DNA from: Colwellia sp. MB3u-45
Lineage (GTDB): Bacteria > Pseudomonadota > Gammaproteobacteria > Enterobacterales > Alteromonadaceae
NCBI RefSeq assembly: GCF_014077005.1
Contig: NZ_JACGVC010000047.1
Span: 275,145 to 339,144 of the forward strand
DNA length: 64,000 nt
Reading direction: 5' to 3'
This document shows, piece after piece, positions 28,516-39,020 of this stretch. Each line of letters begins with the position of its first letter. Position 1 is the first letter of the stretch. The notes beneath the pieces are model-generated. The model made no database searches. It saw only the letters and a program-made list of their open reading frames with translations, and was not told the origin of the DNA. The position numbers and the translations under genes were made by a program.

Positions 28516-28544
28516 ATTATGTGTATGATATGAGCATAGTTCAA
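28516..28544 (-). promoter_or_regulatory. parDE promoter
   Basis: On the minus strand TTGAAC (-35, 28544-28539), a 17-nt spacer and CATAAT (-10, 28521-28516). The spacer and -10 include an interrupted palindrome-like ATATCATACACATAAT that could be the ParD operator. Confidence 0.65.
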
Positions 28545-28568
28545 GTTTGATGAAACAAAGTTAATAAA

Positions 28569-28600
28569 AAAAGCCCGAATATTTCTATTCGGGCTTTTCA
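28569..28600 (-). terminator. Terminator between groL and the islet
   Basis: Stem AGCCCGAATA / TATTCGGGCT with a 4-nt loop and T-runs on both sides. It lies between the groL stop and parD start, so it should end the groSL transcript and insulate the islet. Confidence 0.85.
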
Positions 28601-28735
28601 ATTTTGAGCTATAAATAATTTTGACTATCTATGCGCAGGATAAACTGTTTAATTCAAGGCGCTTTATTGTGACGTTTAGTGTTTCTTAAACGAACGATAA
28701 CGCAACGAAGAAGTTAACAGTTTAGACAAGCATAA

Positions 28736-30418
<1,683 letters not shown>

Positions 30419-30453
30419 TTAATCAGTACAATATAATAGGTAAAAATTAATAA

Positions 30454-30744
30454 TTATTCGACGATGGCTAAAATGTCAGTCTCTGACAATATAAGCACTT
30501 CTTCACCATCAATTTTTTCAGTTTTTGTACCGTAGCCTTCACTGAAGATAACTTGGTCGCCAATTTTTACATCTAAGGCACGCACGTCACCATTTTCTAG
30601 CATTCTGCCTTTGCCTACCGCAATGACTTCACCACGTGTTGACTTTTCAGCAGCACTACCCGTTAATACAATACCGCCAGCAGACTTTGATTCTACTTCT
30701 TTACGTTTGATAATCACACGATCGTGTAATGGACGAATACTCAT
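30454..30744 (-). CDS. groS: Co-chaperonin GroES
   Basis: A 96-aa lid protein for Gro[18 protein letters not shown], the mobile loop with SAGGIVLTG and the C-terminal ETDILAIVE are diagnostic. TCTGGAGAAC supplies the ribosome site. It is the first gene of groSL. Confidence 0.98.
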   Translation of the reverse strand: MSIRPLHDRVIIKRKEVESKSAGGIVLTGSAAEKSTRGEVIAVGKGRMLENGDVRALDVKIGDQVIFSEGYGTKTEKIDGEEVLILSETDILAIVE

Positions 30745-30817
30745 TTTGTTCTCCAGAAAAGTTTTATTTTATAAAAATAATGGACTAAAATTTTGGTGCT
30801 ATTTGCTTGTAGAAGTA

Positions 30818-30845
30818 AGATGGGGATAAAATAAAACTTCACAAG
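30818..30845 (-). promoter_or_regulatory. Sigma-32-type promoter of groSL
   Basis: CTTGTG (30845-30840), a 14-nt spacer and CCCCATCT (30825-30818) on the minus strand match the heat-shock consensus CTTGAA-N13/14-CCCCAT. It begins 18 nt after the fxsA stop. Confidence 0.75.
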
Positions 30846-30862
30846 TCCCTCTTGATCTTTTT

Positions 30863-31378
30863 TTAATCTTTGCGCTCAAATTCACCATCCAAAGTTTGAC
30901 CTTCATGTGGTGGCTGAAGGTTTTCTTGAAACGGGCTTTCGGGTTGTTTGGAAAAATCATCTTGATTTTGGCTCTGGCCATGGCTGTGACTGTGAAACTG
31001 AAAACCTTGCTGGTTTGCGTTATTACTGGAGATATGTGACATAACGCTAGCGGCAATGGTATGACGAACCGCAGGGATCAATAAACTCAAGCCCAAAAAA
31101 TCAGTCACAAACCCGGGGGTTACCAACAATACGCCCGCTACTAATAGCATTAAAGCCGTAACAATTTCATCTGACGGCATTTGCCCTTGAGCCATTTTTG
31201 TTTGTACCGAATTTAAGGTTGAAATCCCTTGTTGTCGGACATATTTTGCCCCCAACCACGCGGTGAATATTACCATACCAATGGTTGGCCAAACGCCTAA
31301 AACAGCGCCAACCTGAATCAAAACAAAAATCTCAATAATCGGAATAATAATAAAAAGTACAAATAAAAGCCGAAACAT
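30863..31378 (-). CDS. fxsA: FxsA family membrane protein
   Basis: A 171-aa inner-membrane protein with about three to four membrane segments (MFRLLFVLFIIIPIIEIFVL, shown by LFVLFIIIPII), the conserved GAKYVRQQGI and a His/Gln-rich cytoplasmic tail. In E. coli FxsA (suppressor of F exclusion of T7) sits next to groSL, as here. Its molecular role is not established. Confidence 0.9.
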   Translation of the reverse strand: MFRLLFVLFIIIPIIEIFVLIQVGAVLGVWPTIGMVIFTAWLGAKYVRQQGISTLNSVQTKMAQGQMPSDEIVTALMLLVAGVLLVTPGFVTDFLGLSLLIPAVRHTIAASVMSHISSNNANQQGFQFHSHSHGQSQNQDDFSKQPESPFQENLQPPHEGQTLDGEFERKD

Positions 31379-31629
31379 AGCAGTGCCTAATAATCTTTAA
31401 TGAAACTAATATGGGGGTTAACAGGTCTTTTTCAAGCGAGCTATCTTTTTAGCTATGCTCAATATCATTAAGTCTGATACAAACCTAGGCTTGATACTTA
31501 CTGATTGAAAAAGATTAGCGTAAACTGCCCCTACGGTTGTTATTCACTAATTTAAGAAACATGAGCTTTCTTTCAGCTTTATTTCAAATAATTTAGCTTT
31601 ACTTTTAGCTTCAATATAACAAATACCAT

Positions 31630-31926
31630 GATGTTAATGCATGGCTATAGCGTAAGGCATTACTGAGCACTTGATAGGTAAAAATCTCGCCAATTGGCCA
31701 AGTGTTTAGCAAATATTATATCGCTTTTTCGCTGGCAATAAAGTGTACATAGCGGAGCAGAGGTGGCACTATTTACCAAAATAAGTGAGCAGGTTTTGAT
31801 TGATTTAATGAGATAATCAAGCCATTGCACCCATACCATACTCCTGAAGTTATCGCCTTGAACATCCAGCAAGGTGATCATCAATATTTAAACTGGATCA
31901 ACGAGTTTTTAAAATATCGGTTATGA
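31630..31926 (+). pseudogene. cutA: cutA remnant, broken by stops and a frameshift
   Basis: Reading in two phases recovers a CutA-like protein. One phase gives LAKCLANIISLFRWQ, then a TAA stop, then GAEVALFTKISEQVLIDLM. A one-base shift near 31810 then gives EIIKPLHPYHTPEVIAL and GDHQYLNWI. HPYxTPE and the final LxW are CutA hallmarks. Earlier in-frame stops lie near 31662 and 31680. The remnant ends overlapping the dsbD start (TTATGA). CutA normally binds divalent metal; here it cannot be made whole. cutA-dsbD order is conserved in E. coli, so this is decay in place. Confidence 0.8.
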
Positions 31927-33812
31927 AAAAAATTGTTACTGTTTTTTGGTTAATACTTACCAGCTTATGTTTTGCTACAACACCCTTAGCAAATGCCCAA
32001 GAGTCAATTTTTAACACGCCTGCATCACTCTTTAGTAATGACAATGAGTTTTTAAAAGTTGATGACGCTTTCATTTTTGACTTCCACCAACAAAAAAATC
32101 AATTAAAAGTCAGTTTTAATATTGCTGATGGTTATTATTTGTATCGTCACCAGTTTAAATTTACCAGTGAAAACGCCACTATTGTGCCCGTCAACTTACC
32201 TCAAGGTGAGCGCTATGAAGATGAGTTTTTTGGTGTTCAACAAATTTTTACTGGCCAACTCGATTTTACCATCGACATTACACAAGCCCAAAGTAATGCC
32301 AATGTCACTATTCGCTATCAAGGCTGCGCCAAAAAAGGCTTATGTTATCCCCCGACCAAGCAAACGATTGAGGTAAATGAGGTTAAACAAATAGCCGCGC
32401 CTGCCAACGACGCTAAAAACATTTTGTCTGCACTGGGGTCTAATAGCGAAGATGAAATTAATACCCAATCAGCTAGCTCTACAAGCAATTCCAATAGTCA
32501 AAGTAACCAAATTCAACGTAATAATGCCAATAGCAGCGAGCAGCATCAATTAGCTGACATGCTAAAAAGTGACAGTGTCTGGTTAACACTAGCGGCATTT
32601 TTTGTTGGTGGCTTACTCTTGTCTTTTACACCTTGTGTTTTCCCTATGTACCCAATTTTAACGGGTATTATTGTCGGTCAAGGTGAGAAATTATCAACTA
32701 AAAGAGCCTTTGCCTTATCTTTTGCTTATGTACAAGGGATGGCGGTTACTTATACTTTACTCGGGATTGTGGTAGCGATTGCCGGTGCACAATTTCAAGC
32801 CATGTTTCAACACCCTGTCGTACTTATTGCCTTAAGTTTATTATTTATTTTCTTAGCACTTTCTATGTTTGGTACCTTTAATTTAGCCCTACCTAGTAGT
32901 TGGCAAAACAAGCTAAACCAGCTAAGTAGTAATCAAAAAGGTGGCTCTTATTTTGGTGTGCTAGTAATGGGCGCCATTTCCGGTTTAGTTGCCTCTCCTT
33001 GCACTACGGCCCCCTTAACTGGTGCACTGTTATATATCTCCCAATCAGGTGACATATTACTCGGCGCGTCAGCACTTTATGCGCTCAGTTTAGGTATGGG
33101 TTTGCCCTTACTAGTATTGGGCAGCTCGGGTGGTAAGTTACTACCTAAAGCGGGCAACTGGATGAACGTAATTAAGAATATTTTTGGCTTATTGCTGCTA
33201 GCCGTGCCAATATTTTTGCTTGAGCGCTTCTTACCACTGATAGTGATAGATATACTTTGGGTGCTGCTTATTTTAGCCACTGCTGGTTACTTTTATACTG
33301 TCAATCAAGCCTCGGCTAAAACCTTTGGTTTTGGTTTACGTAGTATCTTAATCTTTTTAGTTTTCTTTATCGGCGCCAATAAAGCCTACCAACTGGTTTA
33401 TCCCGTCACCAACAATGTTTTGGTCTCAGCACAAACCGAACTCCGTGGTTTTGAGCATGTGAAGAATTTAACAGAAATGAATCAAGCGATTGCAACCGCT
33501 AATGCACAAGGAAAAACCGTAATGGTTGATCTTTATGCTGACTGGTGTGTCGCATGTAAAGAATTTGAAGAGTACACTTTCTTTGAAGCCAAGGTGCAAA
33601 AAGCGCTTGCAGACACAGTATTACTACAAATAGATTTAACCGACACAGGTTCCAAAGACAGTGTTGAGTTAATGTCTAAGTTTGAAATTTTTGGTTTACC
33701 GTCAATTTTATTCTTTGATTTAACCGGTAATGAATTATCACAACGCAGAGTTACCGGCTTTATGGAAGCTGATGAATTTTCAGCACATGTCGATAAAACA
33801 TTCACCCCTTAA
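31923..33812 (+). CDS. dsbD: Thiol:disulfide interchange protein DsbD
   Basis: DsbD carries reducing power from cytoplasmic thioredoxin to periplasmic DsbC and DsbG. Signal peptide (cleavage near NAQ, residue 25), an N-terminal domain with the Cys motif CAKKGLCYPP, eight membrane segments containing CVFPM and SPCTTAP, and a C-terminal thioredoxin domain with WCVACK. The length of 629 aa is slightly long versus E. coli (about 565) because of a Ser/Asn-rich linker at about 180-205. It begins within the broken cutA. Confidence 0.95.
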   Translation: MKKIVTVFWLILTSLCFATTPLANAQESIFNTPASLFSNDNEFLKVDDAFIFDFHQQKNQLKVSFNIADGYYLYRHQFKFTSENATIVPVNLPQGERYEDEFFGVQQIFTGQLDFTIDITQAQSNANVTIRYQGCAKKGLCYPPTKQTIEVNEVKQIAAPANDAKNILSALGSNSEDEINTQSASSTSNSNSQSNQIQRNNANSSEQHQLADMLKSDSVWLTLAAFFVGGLLLSFTPCVFPMYPILTGIIVGQGEKLSTKRAFALSFAYVQGMAVTYTLLGIVVAIAGAQFQAMFQHPVVLIALSLLFIFLALSMFGTFNLALPSSWQNKLNQLSSNQKGGSYFGVLVMGAISGLVASPCTTAPLTGALLYISQSGDILLGASALYALSLGMGLPLLVLGSSGGKLLPKAGNWMNVIKNIFGLLLLAVPIFLLERFLPLIVIDILWVLLILATAGYFYTVNQASAKTFGFGLRSILIFLVFFIGANKAYQLVYPVTNNVLVSAQTELRGFEHVKNLTEMNQAIATANAQGKTVMVDLYADWCVACKEFEEYTFFEAKVQKALADTVLLQIDLTDTGSKDSVELMSKFEIFGLPSILFFDLTGNELSQRRVTGFMEADEFSAHVDKTFTP

Positions 33813-33830
33813 CGGGTCAATATGATGATA

Positions 33831-33856
33831 AAAAAGCGCTCCAAGGCGCTTTTTTA
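33831..33856 (+). terminator. dsbD terminator
   Basis: Stem AAGCGC / GCGCTT with loop TCCAAG followed by TTTTTT, just 19 nt after the dsbD stop. Confidence 0.85.
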
Positions 33857-34408
33857 TTGTCATAATATTTTTTATTGTCGTAATACGAATTTCTGCTCAC
33901 CTAAACGTAAGTCACTCTAGCCATACCATTTTGCCCATAAACCTGCCACGTAGGAGAATAGCCCGCAGCGGGTTAACAAATAACGACCTTGTATCTGCCG
34001 TTATATTTAAAATCATATTAATGGCTGCTGCTTATGAACTAAAAAACAAAATTACGGCAGCCATTTTAAAAAATAAGACGTTAATAATTTCATCCGGGTA
34101 TTGAACAACAGAGCACAAAATAACAGCTAACGGCTGGATTAGTTTTAAAAAAAACTCAATAAATCAATAGATTAATTAAAACCAGCACCCTATTTAGTGT
34201 GCTGGTTTTATGATAACTGACCTAAAATCAATCATTTAATAGCCACCCCAAGTGATAAGACCAGTATTTTGCTGCTATATTCTGCGAAAACACTATAATA
34301 ATCGGCTAATGAGATTAATTTGCCATTTAAGCCAAATTTAATTTAATCACATAGTTAAATATGACATGATGTTACTATTACTTAATAATCAGGGTGTTTT
34401 TACCGAAG
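33857..34408. other. Structured intergenic region, possible small RNA
   Basis: A 552-nt stretch without a convincing gene. It contains several hairpins: GCCCGC/GCGGGT-type at about 33960-33973, a CTGCCGT / ACGGCAG pair (33995 and 34054), and a competing ATGGCTGC / GCAGCCAT pair (34021 and 34057) that uses the same bases. It ends in an orphan terminator at 34177-34210. aroQ lies after it. Confidence 0.45.
34177..34210. terminator. Orphan terminator upstream of aroQ
   Basis: Stem AAAACCAGCAC / GTGCTGGTTTT around an 8-10-nt loop, with A- and T-rich ends in both directions. No gene ends here, which suggests a non-coding transcript or an attenuator in the aroQ leader. Confidence 0.6.
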
Positions 34409-34864
34409 ATGACTACAAAGTTTAACATTTTAGTCCTAAATGGTCCTAACTTAAATATGTTGGGCAAACGTGAGCCTACTATTTATGGTTCGTTATCGTT
34501 AACTGATATTATGGCCAATTTAGCTGACATTGCCATTAAGGCTAATGTGCAGCTAAGTCATAAACAGTCAAATGCTGAACATATTTTGCTTGACGAAATT
34601 CATGCCAGTTTCGAAAAAATAGACTTTATTATTATAAATCCAGCGGCCTTTACGCATACCAGCGTTGCACTTAGAGATGCCTTATTATCGGTTAGTATAC
34701 CCTTTATTGAAGTCCATTTATCAAACGTACATGCGCGTGAGCCGTTCAGACAACATTCCTACTTATCAGATATTGCTATCGGCGTTATTAGCGGTTTAGG
34801 CGCTAATGGCTATGAATATGCTTTGGCTGCGGCAACAGATTGGTTAGAAAAAAACAAAAAATAA
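34409..34864 (+). CDS. aroQ: Type II 3-dehydroquinate dehydratase
   Basis: Shikimate-pathway enzyme that dehydrates 3-dehydroquinate. Motifs: [34 protein letters not shown] and [12 protein letters not shown] with the catalytic His and Arg. I use the ATG at 34409 (MTTKFNILV, 151 aa), which fits the family; a GTG at 34394 would add five residues and has AGGG only at its very edge. It leads the classic aroQ-accB-accC cluster. Confidence 0.94.
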   Translation: MTTKFNILVLNGPNLNMLGKREPTIYGSLSLTDIMANLADIAIKANVQLSHKQSNAEHILLDEIHASFEKIDFIIINPAAFTHTSVALRDALLSVSIPFIEVHLSNVHAREPFRQHSYLSDIAIGVISGLGANGYEYALAAATDWLEKNKK

Positions 34865-34949
34865 GCACTTAATAAATAAGCACTTAAATGATGATATTCA
34901 TTTAAGTTTTACACTCATAAATTTAAAAATGATATAAAAAGGTATTCAA

Positions 34950-35402
34950 ATGGATATTCGTAAAATTAAAAAATTAATTGAATTGGTTGAAGAGTCAGGT
35001 ATCAACGAATTAGAAATTTCTGAAGGCGAAGAATCAGTGCGCATTAGCCGTGGTGCCACCATTATGCAAGCAGCTCCTATGATGCATGCAGCGCCAGCTC
35101 AAGCACCACTTGCAGCACCTGCTCCTGCTCCGGCTGTTGCAGCGGAAGCGGCGGCTCCAGTAATAACCGGACATATTGTGCGCTCTCCAATGGTCGGTAC
35201 TTTCTATTCAGCAGGTTCGCCTGATGCACCTGCATTTGCTGTTGTTGGCCAGCATGTTAATTCTGGCGATACACTATGTATCCTTGAAGCGATGAAAATG
35301 ATGAACCAAATTGAAGCTGATAAATCAGGTGTCATCAAACAAATTTTAGCGGTAAACGAAGACGCTATTGAATTTGATCAACCGCTATTCATCATTGAAT
35401 AA
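34950..35402 (+). CDS. accB: Biotin carboxyl carrier protein of acetyl-CoA carboxylase
   Basis: Carries biotin between AccC and the carboxyltransferase. An N-terminal [18 protein letters not shown], an Ala/Pro-rich linker at about 50-70, then the biotinyl domain with [14 protein letters not shown] (biotinylated Lys) and a C-terminal FDQPLFIIE. Length 150 aa. The gene is 85 nt after aroQ and 23 nt before accC. Confidence 0.97.
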   Translation: MDIRKIKKLIELVEESGINELEISEGEESVRISRGATIMQAAPMMHAAPAQAPLAAPAPAPAVAAEAAAPVITGHIVRSPMVGTFYSAGSPDAPAFAVVGQHVNSGDTLCILEAMKMMNQIEADKSGVIKQILAVNEDAIEFDQPLFIIE

Positions 35403-35425
35403 GCCCAACCTTTAAGGGGATTTTC

Positions 35426-36772
35426 ATGTTAGATAAAGTTGTTATCGCCAATCGCGGCGAAATTGCCTTAAGAATATTACGCGCTTGTAAAGAGCTGGGT
35501 ATTAAAACGGTTGCTGTGCACTCAACGGCCGATAAAAGTCTTAAACACGTATTGTTAGCCGACGAAACCATTTGTATTGGCAAACCGGCGGCAATGGATA
35601 GTTATTTAAATATTCCAGCCATTATTACGGCCGCAGAGGTTACTGACGCTGTAGCGATTCACCCTGGCTATGGTTTCCTTGCTGAAAATGCTGATTTTGC
35701 TGAACAAGTAGAAAAATCAGGTTTTGCCTTTATTGGACCTAAGGCGGAAAGTATCCGTTTAATGGGCGATAAAGTTTCAGCCATTAAAGCCATGAAAGCG
35801 GCTGGCGTACCTTGTGTACCTGGCTCTGATGGTCCATTGACTGCAGATGTTGAAGCAAATTTAGCGCACGGTAGACGTATTGGCTATCCGGTTATCATCA
35901 AAGCCTCTGGTGGTGGTGGTGGTCGCGGTATGCGTGTTGTTCGCCGTGAAGAAGATTTAATTGAGTTTATTCAACTGACTAAATCAGAAGCACGAGCGAC
36001 CTTCAATAATGACGTAGTTTACATGGAGAAATTCCTAGAAAACCCACGTCATGTTGAAATTCAAATCATGGCTGATGGCCAAGGTGCTGCCATTCATTTA
36101 GGTGAGCGTGACTGTTCAATGCAACGTCGTCATCAAAAAGTGGTTGAAGAGGCACCTGCGCCAGGTATTTCAGCTGAACTGCGAGCAAAAATTGGCCAAC
36201 GCTGCTGTAATGCCTGTATCGAAATAAACTATCGTGGTGCGGGTACCTTTGAATTCTTATACGAAGACGGCGAATTCTATTTCATTGAGATGAATACCCG
36301 TATTCAAGTTGAGCATCCAGTAACTGAAATGGTCACGGGTGTTGATTTGATCAAAGAGCAGCTTCGTGTTGCTGCAGGTCAACCACTCTCTTATACGCAA
36401 GACGATATTAAAATATCAGGCCATTCAATTGAATGTCGAATTAACGCGGAAGATCCACGTACCTTCGTGCCATCACCAGGAAAAATCACTCGTTTTCATC
36501 CTCCAGGTGGCTTAGGTGTACGTTGGGATTCTCATATTTATTCGGATTACTCTGTGCCTCCGAACTATGACTCAATGATCGGTAAGTTGATCACTTGGGG
36601 TGATAGTCGTGAGGTTGCTATGGCGCGTATGCGTAACGCATTAGGTGAATTAATTATTGATGGCATTAAAACCAATATTGCCTTGCACCAAGACATTCTA
36701 AGTGACCAAGGTTTTATTGATGGTGGTGCTAATATTCACTATCTTGAAAAGAAACTGGCTGCATTAGAATAA
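35426..36772 (+). CDS. accC: Biotin carboxylase of acetyl-CoA carboxylase
   Basis: ATP-dependent carboxylation of biotin on AccB, the first step of fatty-acid synthesis. N-terminal [13 protein letters not shown], glycine-rich ATP loop [14 protein letters not shown], catalytic block [19 protein letters not shown] (shown as [14 protein letters not shown]) and C-terminal CRINAEDP. The length of 448 aa matches E. coli. A good terminator follows at 36825. Confidence 0.98.
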   Translation: MLDKVVIANRGEIALRILRACKELGIKTVAVHSTADKSLKHVLLADETICIGKPAAMDSYLNIPAIITAAEVTDAVAIHPGYGFLAENADFAEQVEKSGFAFIGPKAESIRLMGDKVSAIKAMKAAGVPCVPGSDGPLTADVEANLAHGRRIGYPVIIKASGGGGGRGMRVVRREEDLIEFIQLTKSEARATFNNDVVYMEKFLENPRHVEIQIMADGQGAAIHLGERDCSMQRRHQKVVEEAPAPGISAELRAKIGQRCCNACIEINYRGAGTFEFLYEDGEFYFIEMNTRIQVEHPVTEMVTGVDLIKEQLRVAAGQPLSYTQDDIKISGHSIECRINAEDPRTFVPSPGKITRFHPPGGLGVRWDSHIYSDYSVPPNYDSMIGKLITWGDSREVAMARMRNALGELIIDGIKTNIALHQDILSDQGFIDGGANIHYLEKKLAALE

Positions 36773-36824
36773 TAGCAAATGACATAATGGATAATACTTA
36801 GCGCTACATTTATCGCTTGGTCTA

Positions 36825-36853
36825 AAAAAGCTCTGCATGCAGAGCTTTTTTTA
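36825..36853 (+). terminator. aroQ-accBC terminator
   Basis: Near-perfect palindrome AAAGCTCTGCATGCAGAGCTTT followed by T-rich sequence. Confidence 0.85.
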
Positions 36854-36895
36854 TTTATAATGATTTTTTATTGATAGCAAAAAGCGGTAACCGTT

Positions 36896-37087
36896 ATGAC
36901 TGAATTACTCGCAAAGCCTTGCCCCCCTGCTGACGATGACTGCTGTGGCGGTGGTGCATGTAACCCTTGTGTATGGGATTATTACTACGCTGAACGAAAA
37001 AAATGGCGTTTACAACAAGTCGCATTAAAAGAACAAGTCGCATTAAAAACGGCTGAAGCGCATAAAATCCCATCAAATGAAGATTAG
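36896..37087 (+). CDS. Oxidoreductase-like domain protein (small)
   Basis: A 63-aa protein with DDCCGGGACNPCVWDYYYAE, which fits the small oxidoreductase-like N-terminal domain (PF09791 type, pattern CCGxGCxxCVWDxYYxE). The Cys cluster suggests metal or redox chemistry; no function is established. Starts at ATG 36896 with GGTAA upstream. The region's opposite-strand frame is a shadow. Confidence 0.75.
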   Translation: MTELLAKPCPPADDDCCGGGACNPCVWDYYYAERKKWRLQQVALKEQVALKTAEAHKIPSNED

Positions 37088-37152
37088 CCACTAAAGATAA
37101 AACCCTCATTCTGCTTAGGCTTTCAATGCAAACACTCGGTTTTCAATAGGAG

Positions 37153-37809
37153 TTAATCCATCATCTTGATCACTTGTGCCACCAGTTTATTAATACCACT
37201 AGCCGCTTCAGTTAACGTTGTTGCCAACATATAAGCCGGTGTAGACACTAGCTTACGACCAGCATCGACAACGATATCATCAACCGCACAATCTTGGTGC
37301 GCTAAGCCTACATCGATTAAGGCTTTTGCAATGCCAACATCATGACCTATGGTTGCTTGAGCATTTTCACCATAAATGAGTGGGATCATCACCGGCGCTA
37401 TACACATATAACCTGCTGGCTTATTGGCCTTTACAAATGCTTGGCATACGGCCATCACTTGTTCATTCACTTTAAAGGCTTCAGCGTTAATAGCAAAGTC
37501 AGATAAATTTTTTGCCGCGCCAAAACCACCGGGTACGATCAAGGCATCAAACTCATCGATATAAAATTCTGTTAAGTCTTCAACATCACCACGAGCAATA
37601 CGCGCAGACTCTACCAGTACATTACGTTGCTCTTTCGCCATCACTTCACCGGTTAAATGATTAATCACATGATGTTGATTAATATTTGGCGCAAAGCAGC
37701 GATATTTAGCGCCCGCTTGTTCAATCGCCAGCAGAGTCAACACTGCCTCATGAATTTCAGAGCCGTCGTAGACCCCACAACCTGATAACATTACCGCTAT
37801 ATTTTTCAC
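37153..37809 (-). CDS. elbB: ElbB family glyoxalase-like protein
   Basis: DJ-1/PfpI-superfamily protein of 218 aa. It begins KNIAVMLSGCGVYDGSEIHE and carries VPGGFGAAKNLSDF and the GYMCIAPVMIP elbow with the reactive Cys. E. coli ElbB was linked to isoprenoid synthesis and has glyoxalase activity. Its ATG overlaps the stop of the MFS gene by 4 nt (ATGA), so they are probably translationally coupled. Confidence 0.93.
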   Translation of the reverse strand: MKNIAVMLSGCGVYDGSEIHEAVLTLLAIEQAGAKYRCFAPNINQHHVINHLTGEVMAKEQRNVLVESARIARGDVEDLTEFYIDEFDALIVPGGFGAAKNLSDFAINAEAFKVNEQVMAVCQAFVKANKPAGYMCIAPVMIPLIYGENAQATIGHDVGIAKALIDVGLAHQDCAVDDIVVDAGRKLVSTPAYMLATTLTEAASGINKLVAQVIKMMD

Positions 37810-38999
37810 ATTTCCTCCGAAGCTACATTGAGCTTACTTTGAATTAATTGACAGATCACCACGAGATAAACTGCCCCCGCCATTAAAAGGGCAAAGGGTA
37901 AGGTACTGCCATTATAAAATATCGCTAAAATAGGACCCGCTAGGGCGCCAATACCAAAACGCAAAGTACCATTTACCGCTGTGGCTGTACCAGCGTGTTC
38001 AGCAAATTCTTGTAAAATTAAGGCGTCAGCATTCACCGAAATCATCGATAAACTCCCCATTAACGGCAAAATAGCCACAACATAATAATATAGCGATAAA
38101 GAAAATATACTGGCCAGCAATAAACTTGTTACCGCCACAAAGGCGAGGACAACACCAAAACGTAACATTTTTCTAGATCCAAACTTACCCACCAGCCGTG
38201 TGTTGATAAAGTGCGCGGTCATTAAAGCCAAAATATTCAACGCAAATAACAAACTAAACTCAAATTCAGAAACTTTAAATACGGTCAAATAAACAAATGA
38301 AATGGCGGTGATATAACTGAAGAAGGCCAGTGATGCCATCATAACGGTCAATAAATCAAAACGAGCGGCACGGTTACTAAAAACAATTTTATAACGCTCC
38401 ACGGCACTATAGGTGATTGTCGATTTGATCGTTTTAACATCGGGTAAATAATAAAAACTGCACACAAAAACAATAAAAGCATAACCCGCCAAGACATAAA
38501 AAATCATTTGCCAACTGTGCAGCAGTAATACGCTGCCAATACTGGGGGCTATCATGGGCGCCAACATCATGATCATACTGACATAAGACAGTCCTTTCGC
38601 GGTGTCTTTGCCATAAAGCTGTCGAATAATACCGGGCACAACTACTGTGGCTGCTGTACTCATAAACGCTTGAAAGAAGCGTAAGGCTATAAATTGTTCA
38701 ATATTTTGTGCAAAGGTTAATGCCACTGTGGTTAATAAAAAACCCAATAAACCTATCATGACTAATGTGCGACGAGCATGCTTATCCGCCATGGGACCAA
38801 ACACTAACAAGCCAACTGCATAACCCAATAAATAAATACTTAAGCTATTTTGCACTAAGGGCATTTTTGTTGAAAAATATTGAGTAAGCTCAGGCATGCC
38901 AGGAAGATACATATCAATAGCCAAAGGAGATACCGCGATAATAGCGGCTAATAAGGGTAATATTAATCTTAATGATATTTTTGTGCGGTACGCTGTCAC
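37806..38999 (-). CDS. Bcr/CflA family drug-resistance MFS transporter
   Basis: Twelve-helix MFS exporter of 397 aa. N-terminal VSPLAIDMYLPGMPELTQYF and GPMADKHARR are the Bcr/CflA hallmarks (A-loop motif), then QAFMSTAATVVVPGIIRQLY. Substrate unknown; relatives export bicyclomycin, chloramphenicol or purine compounds. It is in a run mocR - MFS - elbB on one strand; the gap to the regulator is 21 nt. Confidence 0.9.
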   Translation of the reverse strand: MTAYRTKISLRLILPLLAAIIAVSPLAIDMYLPGMPELTQYFSTKMPLVQNSLSIYLLGYAVGLLVFGPMADKHARRTLVMIGLLGFLLTTVALTFAQNIEQFIALRFFQAFMSTAATVVVPGIIRQLYGKDTAKGLSYVSMIMMLAPMIAPSIGSVLLLHSWQMIFYVLAGYAFIVFVCSFYYLPDVKTIKSTITYSAVERYKIVFSNRAARFDLLTVMMASLAFFSYITAISFVYLTVFKVSEFEFSLLFALNILALMTAHFINTRLVGKFGSRKMLRFGVVLAFVAVTSLLLASIFSLSLYYYVVAILPLMGSLSMISVNADALILQEFAEHAGTATAVNGTLRFGIGALAGPILAIFYNGSTLPFALLMAGAVYLVVICQLIQSKLNVASEEM

Positions 39000-39020
39000 T
39001 GCGCTTATTTCCTTGTGTTT

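Noticed and set aside
31660..31884. Minus-strand 74-aa open frame
   Set aside because: Antisense to the cutA remnant; no start context and the plus strand has recognisable CutA motifs.
36894..37109. Minus-strand 71-aa frame
   Set aside because: Covers the opposite strand of the Cys-rich small gene, whose motif is on the plus strand.
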